This document shows positions 26,126 to 33,954 of a stretch of 64,000 nt of DNA, piece by piece. The position numbers were made by a program, and so were the translations under genes. A model generated the notes under the pieces. The model was not told the DNA's origin, did no database searches, and saw nothing but the letters and a program-made list of their open reading frames with translations. The stretch's first letter is position 1. Each line of letters begins with the position of its first letter. Origin of the DNA: JARDZU01 sp963730285 (GTDB lineage Bacteria > Actinomycetota > Acidimicrobiia > Spongiisociales > ZC4RG35); the NCBI GenBank assembly GCA_963730285.1, contig CAVSQY010000009.1:124001-188000 (forward strand), read 5' to 3'.

Positions 26126-27370
26126 TCAGACCCGGGTGGGATTCAGAACACCACGCGTCTCGAGCAACCGTCGCAGGGAGGCGACCACCACGGGGTCGTA
26201 CTCGTAGGCCGCCCCGGCATGGAGGGTCTCCAGGGCCTGAAGTGGTGACAGGCCATCCTGATGTACCTGCCAGTCGTAAGACGCCGCCACCTTGATGATA
26301 CGGGACACCATCGAGATCTCGGGGTCCGTCTGCTCACCCGGCTTCCGATGGGGCTCATACTGCTGGCGGACATGGGTGGCGACCCGATTGAGATAGGGGG
26401 CCTCGGCGATGATCTCGGAGCTCCATCGAGCTATATCCTCATTGCTGTAACCCATCCTGAGGATCTGCGGCTCGTTGAGGCTCACCCTCCCGATGTCGTG
26501 CATCAGACCGGCATACTCGACATCCTCAACCTGTACCGGGCCGAGACCGATCTCCTTGGCGATGGCGGAGGCCAACTCGGTGGTTCGGTCGGCATGACCA
26601 TCGATCCCAAGGCCGGACACCTCCGGAATCCTCGCCAGGGCGCGAATCGTCTGCTTGTAGGTGACCTTTGTCTCCTGGAATCTGTGAAATGCGCTGTGGG
26701 CAAAAGAATACGGCAGCATCGCGATCGGCACCGCCCACCAGCCGAGCTCGGGCCAGAGCTCACCGAACAAGGCACCAGTCATGGCCAGCCCGAGGAACAC
26801 GTTGAGATCGTGGATCAAGGCCCGGGCCAGATATGTGCGGGACAGCTCCCTGGTGCCCATCACCAGCATGGCCCGCAGCAACACCTCCACGGTGATCCAG
26901 GCAAGGAGCGCCACACCGAAAGGCAGGAGGTCCTCCCAGTTTCCCGAGAGCCGGGCGAAGACACCTACCCGCATCGCCGCATAGACGGTGGCGTAGGTGA
27001 CGTAGCCGAAGAAGCGCCGGATGGTGGTTGGGAGCAGCTCGACGTGATCCTCGCCCCGCGAGTAGCGGAGCACCCAGACCACGGCCAGCCCGATCCCATA
27101 GGTGGTTATGGAGCCGGCGAGATCGACCCCTGTGCCGTTGGTGAGGACGAGGGGCAGGGCGGCGGCAACCGCCAGCCCGGTGGTGAACCGATTGCCCGAG
27201 TTCGAAGTGGCGACTCCAAAGAGGGACCCGATCACCAGCGCCGTGGCTGCGACGGCAAGCCCAAAGGGGTCGGTCGCGGCGCGATTGCCCGCATAGATGC
27301 CGATGGCCACCATCGCCAAACCGGTAAGCCACGAGGCGATGGCCAGGGTGCGGGGATGCCACCTAGCCAC
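26126..27370 (-). CDS. Membrane protein with degenerate HD-GYP-like domain
   Basis: The 414-residue protein has an N-terminal membrane part (about eight hydrophobic segments, residues 10-235) and a C-terminal HD domain. The HD core is present as GHADRTTELA and LMHDIGRVSL. The GYP loop is missing, however, and the second metal-site region is altered (HVRQQYEPHRKPGE). It is probably a sensor or regulatory partner rather than a full c-di-GMP phosphodiesterase. The start GTG overlaps the upstream HD-GYP gene by 8 nt, so the two proteins are made together and may form a heteromer. Confidence 0.8.
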   Translation of the reverse strand: MARWHPRTLAIASWLTGLAMVAIGIYAGNRAATDPFGLAVAATALVIGSLFGVATSNSGNRFTTGLAVAAALPLVLTNGTGVDLAGSITTYGIGLAVVWVLRYSRGEDHVELLPTTIRRFFGYVTYATVYAAMRVGVFARLSGNWEDLLPFGVALLAWITVEVLLRAMLVMGTRELSRTYLARALIHDLNVFLGLAMTGALFGELWPELGWWAVPIAMLPYSFAHSAFHRFQETKVTYKQTIRALARIPEVSGLGIDGHADRTTELASAIAKEIGLGPVQVEDVEYAGLMHDIGRVSLNEPQILRMGYSNEDIARWSSEIIAEAPYLNRVATHVRQQYEPHRKPGEQTDPEISMVSRIIKVAASYDWQVHQDGLSPLQALETLHAGAAYEYDPVVVASLRRLLETRGVLNPTRV

Positions 27371-28754
27371 GTAGGGTCAACTCCGGCTCCTCGGCCAATC
27401 TTCTGGCCATCTCCTCATCGTTGACATGAGGAGCGCCCCAACGGCGCCCGGTCTTGGTCAATGCCCGTTCGAATGCGTCGACTACCTCGGGGTGGAATTG
27501 GCCCCCGGAGTGACGGCGAAGCTCACCGATGGCGTATTGCTGGGAGAGGGCCATCCGATATGACCGGGCGGAAGTCATGGCATCGAATGCATCGGCAACG
27601 GCGACGATGCAGGCCTCCAGGCTTGGTGACGAACCTTCTCTGTGCCCGCGACCGCCGTATCCGCTCCCGTCGTAGTTGCTGTGATGACCCGAGGCGATTT
27701 CCACCATCGGTTGGAGAAAGTCGACCTCCGCCAGGATCTCCTCCACCAGGTGAGCATGCTTTTTCATCTCGGCGTACTCGTCGTCGTCGAGACGCCCCCG
27801 TTTGCGGATCAACTCGGTGGGCACCGCCAGCTTGCCCAGGTCGTGGATGAGTGCCGCCCAGCGAACCGTCTCCAGCTGGGTGCCGTTGAACCCAAGCTCC
27901 TCGCCGATCATCTGGCTGAAGACGGCCACCCTCTCGGTGTGGCCGCGGGTGTACATGTCCTTTGCCTCGAGAGTCTTGACAAATCCCCGGATCGACCCGA
28001 TATGCGACTCTCTTAGCTGTGAGAAGGCGTACAGCGACATGTGCCCCAGGGCGTAGACACCGATGATGAACACCAGGATGGCGTCGCGATCGGCGATCAG
28101 ATAGGCGGCGCCGATCAGGCCACCGAGCAGCCCCATTGCCACCTGACCGGTGAACAAGACCGGCATCTGTGACCACGGCTCGAGATTGTCCTTCCCGAAC
28201 ACGGTCTTCACCGCCCGGCGGATCAGGATGGCCTGGACCGTGGCATAGGCGAGGGCGGCCAGGGCCGAGGAGATCAAGACACGAGGGAGGGCCTCTTTGG
28301 TCAGTTCGAGATTGCGAAGGGCGATATCGAGGATGAGACCGGCAGCGGCCCCGGCGACCACGAACTGACCGAAGTTGGCGATGGGCTGAAACCAACGTCG
28401 CTCCTTGAAGTCGAGTGGGGTGAACATGGCGAACCCACACATCAAGGCCATACCGAACATGGCGTCGGATCCGGGACGTATCGCAAAGATGACCCCGGCG
28501 GTCATCGCCACCATCACAGACGATGATTGAAGAAGTCGATCGTTGACCTCGACGGCAAAGAACTCCAAGAGGACAAACAAGGCAGTGAAGGCAAACCAAT
28601 ATGGCCAGTCGGGCGTATCCGAAACAAGTGCGGAGCCAACCAGTGCCGCCAGACCCGCCAGGGAATAGGGCACAGCGATCTTGAGACGCTGTTGCACCGT
28701 GGGTCGGAGACGGCCGAACCATCCCCGCAACGGTCTTGTCCTACCTCTTTTCAT
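27363..28754 (-). CDS. Membrane HD-GYP domain protein
   Basis: The 463-residue protein has about eight membrane helices (residues 30-250) and then a HD-GYP domain: RGHTERVAVFSQ, the metal site ALIHDLGKLAVP, KHAHLVEEI, GHHSNYDGSGYGG and ADAFDAMTSARSY. The GYP tripeptide reads GYG, but the metal-binding histidines and aspartates are in place, so cyclic-di-GMP hydrolysis is plausible. It leads the HD pair and is preceded by the longest non-coding stretch of the window, where a candidate promoter is seen about 260 nt upstream. Membrane-signal control of c-di-GMP would be the inferred role. Confidence 0.87.
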   Translation of the reverse strand: MKRGRTRPLRGWFGRLRPTVQQRLKIAVPYSLAGLAALVGSALVSDTPDWPYWFAFTALFVLLEFFAVEVNDRLLQSSSVMVAMTAGVIFAIRPGSDAMFGMALMCGFAMFTPLDFKERRWFQPIANFGQFVVAGAAAGLILDIALRNLELTKEALPRVLISSALAALAYATVQAILIRRAVKTVFGKDNLEPWSQMPVLFTGQVAMGLLGGLIGAAYLIADRDAILVFIIGVYALGHMSLYAFSQLRESHIGSIRGFVKTLEAKDMYTRGHTERVAVFSQMIGEELGFNGTQLETVRWAALIHDLGKLAVPTELIRKRGRLDDDEYAEMKKHAHLVEEILAEVDFLQPMVEIASGHHSNYDGSGYGGRGHREGSSPSLEACIVAVADAFDAMTSARSYRMALSQQYAIGELRRHSGGQFHPEVVDAFERALTKTGRRWGAPHVNDEEMARRLAEEPELTLRG

Positions 28755-29224
28755 GAGACCCCGTGTGACATGATGCCCGATTTGTGAAGTGAGCCGGCGT
28801 CATTACATCAGCCGATACGCGAGCTACCGGACACGTGCTCCAGGCTCGCGGTCATTTGGATTACCGGTCGTAGTTGCCTTCATCTCAGACGCTCACCTGT
28901 GATGGTCTTATTCCGACGGCGTTGTGTGCCATCGGTTGACGATCCGCTCCGCTGGGTTGTGGGCGTACGAATTACAAGGCCGACTAACGACGCCGGTCTC
29001 ACCTTCCCCCGGCAAATAAATGACGGGGAACCTTTACATGTCAAAGGCCCCTGACTTCGCCCGCCACGGGCCGAGGCAGGCAGGTCAATGACCTCGGCTG
29101 CCCCACGGTTTCCCATGAATAGCTTCCAGCACAATGCAATCTAGGGGTTCGGGGGAATACCGACAAGGGGAAATGCTGGCGGATCCGCCTCATCGACCCC
29201 GGGCACGGGTACGCTGACGCCACG
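28755..29224. other. Longest non-coding stretch, with inverted repeats and a candidate promoter for the HD-GYP gene
   Basis: No convincing gene lies here; an 84-codon frame on the minus strand has unusual composition and no family pattern. On the minus strand TTGACA (29044-29039) and TTTATT (29020-29015) are 18 nt apart and would give a leader of about 250 nt before the HD-GYP start. Inverted repeats CCTTT/AAAGG (29031-29047) and TTCCCC/GGGGAA (29004-29030) sit at the same place. I see no match to known c-di-GMP riboswitch cores. The stretch may hold a regulatory leader or a small RNA. Confidence 0.5.
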
Positions 29225-29845
29225 ATGGACGTTGCGGCACTCCAGGAGAAGATCCGCCGGATCGAGGGTGTGGAGGCGGCCCGAATCGTGGCCGGGAACG
29301 GCCACATCGAGGAGATCCACGTTCTCGCCCGCCGCACCAAGGCGCCCAAACAGCTGGTCAGAGACGTCCAGTCGCTGAGCCAAGCCCTGTTCGGCGAGGA
29401 GATCGACCGACGCGTGGTGTCCATCGTCCAACTGGCCGATTCCGACCTCGATGGTGGATTCCGACCGGCGTTGATCGACGTTGGCGAGACACTCGAAGGC
29501 TCCCGAGCCGAGGTAACCGTCACCCTCAGATGGAGCGACACGATCCTGAGCGGCTCGGCGCGAGGAGCCGCCGCCACCTCCACACGGGCCCGTCAGATCG
29601 CAGAAGCCACCATCGACGCAGTGCGGCAAGGGATCAACCCCGGGGCTGCGCTGGCAATCACTTCAATGGATGTCCCGGTCCTGGGCAACCGCAAGGTGGC
29701 GATAGCCCAGGTGGTTGTGGTCACCGAGGCAACGGAGCGAAATGTGATTGGCAGCGCCTATGTCGAGGACGAGGAGTCCCGTGCCGTGGTCCGGGCGGTG
29801 CTCGACGCACTCAACCGATTCCTACCCGACCTCAAGACCTCCTGA
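29225..29845 (+). CDS. Unknown protein, upstream of a gamma-glutamyltransferase-like gene
   Basis: This soluble protein of 206 residues has no signal or membrane segment. An alpha/beta pattern is visible: IRRIEGVEAARIV, then VHVLARR-like strands and a C-terminal YVEDEESRAVVRAVLDALNRFL helix. The internal region LSGSARGAAATSTRARQIAEATIDAV is repeated in style rather than sequence. I do not recognise the family with certainty; similar short unknowns occur next to HD-GYP genes in Actinobacteria. Its stop overlaps the probable CTG start of the next gene. Confidence 0.65.
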   Translation: MDVAALQEKIRRIEGVEAARIVAGNGHIEEIHVLARRTKAPKQLVRDVQSLSQALFGEEIDRRVVSIVQLADSDLDGGFRPALIDVGETLEGSRAEVTVTLRWSDTILSGSARGAAATSTRARQIAEATIDAVRQGINPGAALAITSMDVPVLGNRKVAIAQVVVVTEATERNVIGSAYVEDEESRAVVRAVLDALNRFLPDLKTS

Positions 29846-31392
29846 CCAGCGCAGTCTCCACCCCGCATCACCTTTCCACCGACGCTGCCACTCGCGTCAT
29901 GGCCGATGGGGGAAATGCGGTCGATGCCGCAATTGCCGCCGTGGCCACTCAGGGAGTCGTCGCACCCGAGACCTGCGGGGTCGGCGGTGACCTCTTTGCC
30001 CTGATCCATGTCCCGGGGTGGGTGGCACCGATGGCGCTGAACTCGTCGGGAAAGGCCGGGTCGGGGATCGACGCCGAGGAGTTGCGAGGCCTCGGGCTGG
30101 CCGCCATACCGAGGGATCACCCGGCGACGGTCACGGTGCCCGGATGTGTCGCCGGGTGGGAGGCACTCAACCAGGAACTGGGCTCGCTGCCGCTGGCCCG
30201 TTGTCTCGAGCCTGCCGTCGAGCACGCTGCTGATGGATTCGAAGTCTCCGCCGAGCAGGCCCGCGCATTTGCCGTCACCGCCGACATGTACCGCCACAAC
30301 CCCGCGATTGCCGACTTCTACCCCGATGCCGAACCGGTCAAGCAGGGAATGTTCGTCCGCAGAGCCGACCTCGCGGGGACTCTGCGTGCCATAGCCGACG
30401 ACGGAGCCGACTCCTTCTACCGGGGTCCGCCGGGCGACGAAATCGTCGCCTCGCTCGGTGGTGCCATCACCCTCGAGGACCTTGCCGCTCCCATCGCCGA
30501 GTGGGTCGAGCCGGTCCACGCGGAGATCGCCGGGCTCACCGGCTGGACCATCCCCCCCAACTCACAGGGATACCTAGGCCTCGCCACACTGGCGGTTTTC
30601 GAGATGCTTGCCCCCCCGGACGACCCCGACGCCCCGGATTGGTGGCACCTGTTGATCGAGGCATATCGGGCGGTGGCCTGGGAACGCGACGACATAGTGG
30701 CCGACCCGGCCCATGCCCCGCTGCCCCCACATCTGCTACTCGATCGAGATCGTCTCCAGCGAGCGGCATCCACGATCGAGCAAGACACCGCCGGCGTCTG
30801 GCCCCATGACATGGGGCGGCCCGGTGGCACCGCCTATATGTGTGTGGCAGATGACACCGGCATGTCCGTGTCCATGATCCAGTCCAACTACAACGGAACC
30901 GGCTCAGCATTTGGCGCTGCCCGCAGTGGGTTCCTCCTCCAGGACCGGGGAGCCGGATTCACCCTCACACCAGGCCATCCCAACGAGCTGGCGCCCGGGA
31001 AACGCCCTCTTCACACTCTCTCACCAACCCTGTGGACTTCGGGTAAGGAACCACGCTGGATCCTCGGCACCAGGGGGGGTGCCGTTCAACCCCAGCTGGT
31101 TGCCCAGATGGCAGGTCGAGGGATCAGGGCCGGTCAGATTCTGGACGAGGCGCAAGCTGCGCCGAGATGGACAGTCCAGAACTTCGGGCCCTTCTCCCAG
31201 CCGAATCTCTCAATCGAGCCTGGCGTGCCGCAAGCAGTGGTCTCGGCCCTCGAGAGACGGGGTCATCGGCCCAGTGTCCTCGACAATCCCCAACCCGGAT
31301 GGGGCCCGGTCTCGATGATCGAGCTCGAAGCGGGTCGACGTCGCACCGCGCGCGACCCACGAGTCGAGACGACCAAGGCCGTGACTATTTGA
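29842..31392 (+). CDS. Gamma-glutamyltransferase family protein, probable CTG start, no signal peptide
   Basis: This is a 516-residue Ntn hydrolase of the gamma-glutamyltranspeptidase family. It has MADGGNAVDAAIAA at the start and the large-subunit segment TCGVGGDLFALIHV. The self-cleavage threonine is in RPGGTAYMCVAD, and SNYNGTGSAFGAA and HTLSPTLW follow. There is no secretion signal, so it should act in the cytoplasm, as do YwrD-type members. The conserved N-terminal part begins before the first ATG at 29899, and no ATG, GTG or TTG precedes it in frame. A CTG at 29842, overlapping the upstream stop as CTGA, is the best start. It may remove gamma-glutamyl groups from an amine or peptide. 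Confidence 0.82.
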   Translation: MTSAVSTPHHLSTDAATRVMADGGNAVDAAIAAVATQGVVAPETCGVGGDLFALIHVPGWVAPMALNSSGKAGSGIDAEELRGLGLAAIPRDHPATVTVPGCVAGWEALNQELGSLPLARCLEPAVEHAADGFEVSAEQARAFAVTADMYRHNPAIADFYPDAEPVKQGMFVRRADLAGTLRAIADDGADSFYRGPPGDEIVASLGGAITLEDLAAPIAEWVEPVHAEIAGLTGWTIPPNSQGYLGLATLAVFEMLAPPDDPDAPDWWHLLIEAYRAVAWERDDIVADPAHAPLPPHLLLDRDRLQRAASTIEQDTAGVWPHDMGRPGGTAYMCVADDTGMSVSMIQSNYNGTGSAFGAARSGFLLQDRGAGFTLTPGHPNELAPGKRPLHTLSPTLWTSGKEPRWILGTRGGAVQPQLVAQMAGRGIRAGQILDEAQAAPRWTVQNFGPFSQPNLSIEPGVPQAVVSALERRGHRPSVLDNPQPGWGPVSMIELEAGRRRTARDPRVETTKAVTI

Positions 31393-32398
31393 GCTGGCCG
31401 AGGATCGTCTGGAGCGCATCGTCATCCAGGCCCATCGCCGAGCCCACGGAGTAGAGACCCACTCGCTGGACCCGATCCCCATAGCGGTCCTTGATTGCCC
31501 GCCCCAACCGGTCGATCGGGGCGATCACCGCCACACTGGTGACAGCCTCGTCGGGGACGACCTCAGGCATCTTGTCCCATTGGCCCCGTTTCGACATGGC
31601 GCTCAATTTCGCACCGAAGTCCCAGCCGTTGGCCTCGAGTACCGGGCGATACGAAGGCGTGGAGGCGTAGAACGAGATCTGCTGTCGGACCGGCTCCATG
31701 GCCTGTTCGATCTCACTGTCGCTTTCACCGGTGACCACGAAGACCGTGGTGACTCTCTCGACATCGTCGATCGATCGGCCCCTTGCCTCGGCTCCTTGCC
31801 TGATTGCGGGAAGAACCACTCCATCCAGATATTGCACCGTGTGGAAGGGGTGCACATGGAAGCCCTGGCATTCCTCCCCGGCCAAACGACTGAGATAGGG
31901 GCCGACCCCGGCGATGTAGACGGGGATGTCGGGATGCTGGATTGGGCCTGGGTCGAAGAATGGTGTCATCAGAGAGAACTTGTAGAAATCCCCGTCGAAC
32001 GCGAGCGGCTTGGAGTTCTGCCAGCAGTCCCAAATGGCCCGCATCGAGAGGATGTACTCACGGAGCCTGGGCCCTGGGCTGTCCCAAACAGTGGAGAACC
32101 TCCTGACGATGTGACCACGCACCTGTGTGCCCAGACCGAGCATGAACTTCCCGGCGGACATCTGTGCCAGGTCCCAAGCAATCATCGCCGTCACCATCGG
32201 TGAACGTGGGAAGGCCACGGCGATGGCGCTGCCCAACTCGAGGTCCGGCTCGGCGACACCGGCCAGGGCAAGGGGAAGAAATGGGTCGTGTTGGGTCTCG
32301 GCGGTGAAGAACCCGTCATAGCCCAGCCGACGAGCTCGATGAGCCTCATCTGGCACCGCCGAGGGCTGGCCGGCCGGAAAGTAGTAGTCGACTTTCAT
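31385..32398 (-). CDS. F420-dependent luciferase-like oxidoreductase (LLM class)
   Basis: The 337-residue TIM-barrel protein begins MKVDYYFPAGQPS. It has the LLM patterns GYDGFFTAETQHDPFLPLALA, ELGSAIAVAFPRSPM and GLGTQVRGHI, and a phosphate-binding region IPVYIAGVGPYLSRL. The sequence resembles the TIGR03617-type F420 group known mainly from Actinobacteria. It should pass hydride from reduced F420 to an unknown substrate. The end overlaps the convergent gamma-glutamyltransferase gene by 8 bp. The frame runs on to 32638, but the ATG at 32398 starts the family's first strand and leaves 42 bp to the divergent gene. Confidence 0.88.
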   Translation of the reverse strand: MKVDYYFPAGQPSAVPDEAHRARRLGYDGFFTAETQHDPFLPLALAGVAEPDLELGSAIAVAFPRSPMVTAMIAWDLAQMSAGKFMLGLGTQVRGHIVRRFSTVWDSPGPRLREYILSMRAIWDCWQNSKPLAFDGDFYKFSLMTPFFDPGPIQHPDIPVYIAGVGPYLSRLAGEECQGFHVHPFHTVQYLDGVVLPAIRQGAEARGRSIDDVERVTTVFVVTGESDSEIEQAMEPVRQQISFYASTPSYRPVLEANGWDFGAKLSAMSKRGQWDKMPEVVPDEAVTSVAVIAPIDRLGRAIKDRYGDRVQRVGLYSVGSAMGLDDDALQTILGQLK

Positions 32399-32440
32399 CC
32401 GGGCATCGTAGAGCGGAGACCGGTTGGGTAGCCTTGTCAC

Positions 32441-32764
32441 ATGAAAAGATTGGCCAAGGTGATCGGGTTCGTCGGGGGTGTCGTCGCCCTCGCCTGGGCG
32501 ATGCGGGACCGATTCATCTCGGTGGCGGTATCGCGTGAGCCGCAGCCTCCCGCTTTTCGGAGCCACCAACCGGTCGACACCACAGTGCCCCTGGATGCGG
32601 TCGAGGGCATCGGGCCGGTGTTTGCCAGCCGTCTCCAAGCCGCCGGGATTGGCAGTGTTGCAGCCCTGGGCACGGCCTCGCCGGACAGAGTGGCCGAGAC
32701 GGCTTCGGTCAGTGTGGCCAGGGCCAAAACATGGATTGAGCGAGCTCGGTCAATCGGCACCTAG
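32441..32764 (+). CDS. Membrane-anchored helix-hairpin-helix protein
   Basis: The 107-residue protein has an N-terminal hydrophobic anchor (residues 5-20) and a single helix-hairpin-helix near residue 52, VEGIGPVFASRLQAAGIGSVAALG, ending in ARAKTWIERA. Such motifs bind DNA non-specifically or serve as protein contacts. Its stop codon TAG directly abuts the GTG start of rlmN, implying co-transcription. The role is unknown. Confidence 0.75.
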   Translation: MKRLAKVIGFVGGVVALAWAMRDRFISVAVSREPQPPAFRSHQPVDTTVPLDAVEGIGPVFASRLQAAGIGSVAALGTASPDRVAETASVSVARAKTWIERARSIGT

Positions 32765-33814
32765 GTGCCATATCTCCATGCCCCTGAGGACCTGGCCCAG
32801 CTGGCGCCAGATGAGCCCCGATACCGAGTGAGCCAGCTCCGCCGATGGCTCTATCGCACTCCCGTCTTGAGCGCCGACGACATGACCAACCTTCCAGCAG
32901 CACTGAGGGCGAGGCTCGACCCGCTTTGGCCGTTCGATGTCGAGCTGGAGCAATCAGCCGACATCGGGACCACCAGGAAATGGCTGTTCCGTGCACCCGA
33001 CGGCGCGGCCATCGAAACCGTGTTGATGGGCTATCCGCGTCGCGCCACCGTGTGCATCTCGAGTCAGGCCGGGTGCGCCCTCGGTTGCACGTTCTGCGCC
33101 ACTGGCCAATTTGGGTTCGAGAGACATCTCGAGCCCGGCGAGATCGTGGCCCAGATCGCATATGCCCAGGCCTTCCTACGTCAAATCGGAATGCCCGGGG
33201 TCCCCGACCACCTCACCAACGTGGTCTTCATGGGGATGGGTGAGCCTCTGGCCAACTATGACCGCGTCCGGGAGGCCTTGAGGAGGATCATCGAGGTGAT
33301 GGGGATTTCGGCCCGCTCGGTCACGGTGTCCACTGTCGGGATGGTGCCGGGGATCAAGAGGCTGGCGGGAGAGCCATGGCCCGTCTACCTGGCGATCAGT
33401 CTCCATGCTGCCGACGACGATCTGCGGAGCAGTCTCGTGCCGATCAATCGGAGATACCCCTTGGAGGCCCTCGAGGCCGCCGCTGCCGACTACTACCGGG
33501 CCAAGCACCGACGCCTATCGATCGAGTGGACGATGATGAAAGGGGTGAACGATGGGGACGATCAGGCCGAGAAGCTGTCTGCGATCGCCGGCCGTCTCAG
33601 AGCCCATGTCAACCTGATCGCCCTCAACCCGACACCCTTGACCAAGGACACCGCCTCCGGCAAGGACCGTATTGACACATTTGCCCGGATCCTGAAGCGC
33701 AGAGGCGTCAACGTGACCGTGCGTGACACCCGGGGTCGGGACATCGATGCCGCCTGTGGCCAGCTGCGGGTGGAGGCAGGACGACCCGGCTTGAGACCTA
33801 TGGCCGGGCCGTGA
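32765..33814 (+). CDS. rlmN: 23S rRNA (adenine-C2) methyltransferase RlmN
   Basis: The 349-residue radical-SAM enzyme has the CxxxCxxC cluster site at Cys104, Cys108 and Cys111 (AGCALGCTFCATGQFGF). It then has the GMGEPLANYD turn, the SAM-binding SLHAADDDLRSSL and the C-terminal cysteine in DIDAACGQLR that carries the methyl. RlmN methylates A2503 of 23S rRNA and A37 of some tRNAs. The GTG start directly follows the stop of the HhH gene. An N-terminal winged region (LSQLRRWLYRT-like) is present, so it is full length. Confidence 0.95.
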   Translation: MPYLHAPEDLAQLAPDEPRYRVSQLRRWLYRTPVLSADDMTNLPAALRARLDPLWPFDVELEQSADIGTTRKWLFRAPDGAAIETVLMGYPRRATVCISSQAGCALGCTFCATGQFGFERHLEPGEIVAQIAYAQAFLRQIGMPGVPDHLTNVVFMGMGEPLANYDRVREALRRIIEVMGISARSVTVSTVGMVPGIKRLAGEPWPVYLAISLHAADDDLRSSLVPINRRYPLEALEAAAADYYRAKHRRLSIEWTMMKGVNDGDDQAEKLSAIAGRLRAHVNLIALNPTPLTKDTASGKDRIDTFARILKRRGVNVTVRDTRGRDIDAACGQLRVEAGRPGLRPMAGP

Positions 33815-33840
33815 ACCCCAGTCGGCTCGCCGTTCTCCAC

Positions 33841-33954
33841 ACCCGGTTTCGGCTCTGCCGTGGACACCATCGCCGACTGAACACTGGAAATATCGAGAAA
33901 CCGGGTTAGGCTCCGAGGGCGGAGCGAGTCAGGGGCTGAAGGAGTTGTGCCTTC
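33841..33954 (+). promoter_or_regulatory. Structured leader with sequestered ribosome site, upstream of LysM/M23 gene
   Basis: Three helices can be drawn in order. A long-range pair joins ACCCGGTTTC (33841-33850) to GAAACCGGGT (33897-33906). A hairpin joins GCTCCG and CGGAGC (33910-33925, loop AGGG). A final one joins GAAGG (33938-33942) to CCTTC (33950-33954), ending 1 nt before the ATG and covering the AAGGAG site. A translation-control element is likely; it lacks the known c-di-AMP riboswitch cores. Confidence 0.5.

Noticed and set aside
26261..27424. 387-codon frame on the plus strand
   Set aside because: Antisense to the degenerate HD protein; His/Gly-rich composition typical of a shadow frame.
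28880..29134. 84-codon minus-strand frame in the long gap
   Set aside because: Composition is atypical (CWKLFMGN start, Arg/Ser-rich), with no ribosome site or family pattern.
28755..29220. c-di-GMP riboswitch before the HD-GYP gene
   Set aside because: No GCAAA-type core or tetraloop/receptor arrangement was found on either strand.
33815..33954. c-di-AMP (ydaO-type) riboswitch before the LysM/M23 gene
   Set aside because: The gene type is a usual target, but the conserved core segments (such as GGGGGACCCA-like and CCCGAATCCG-like parts) are missing; only generic helices are present.
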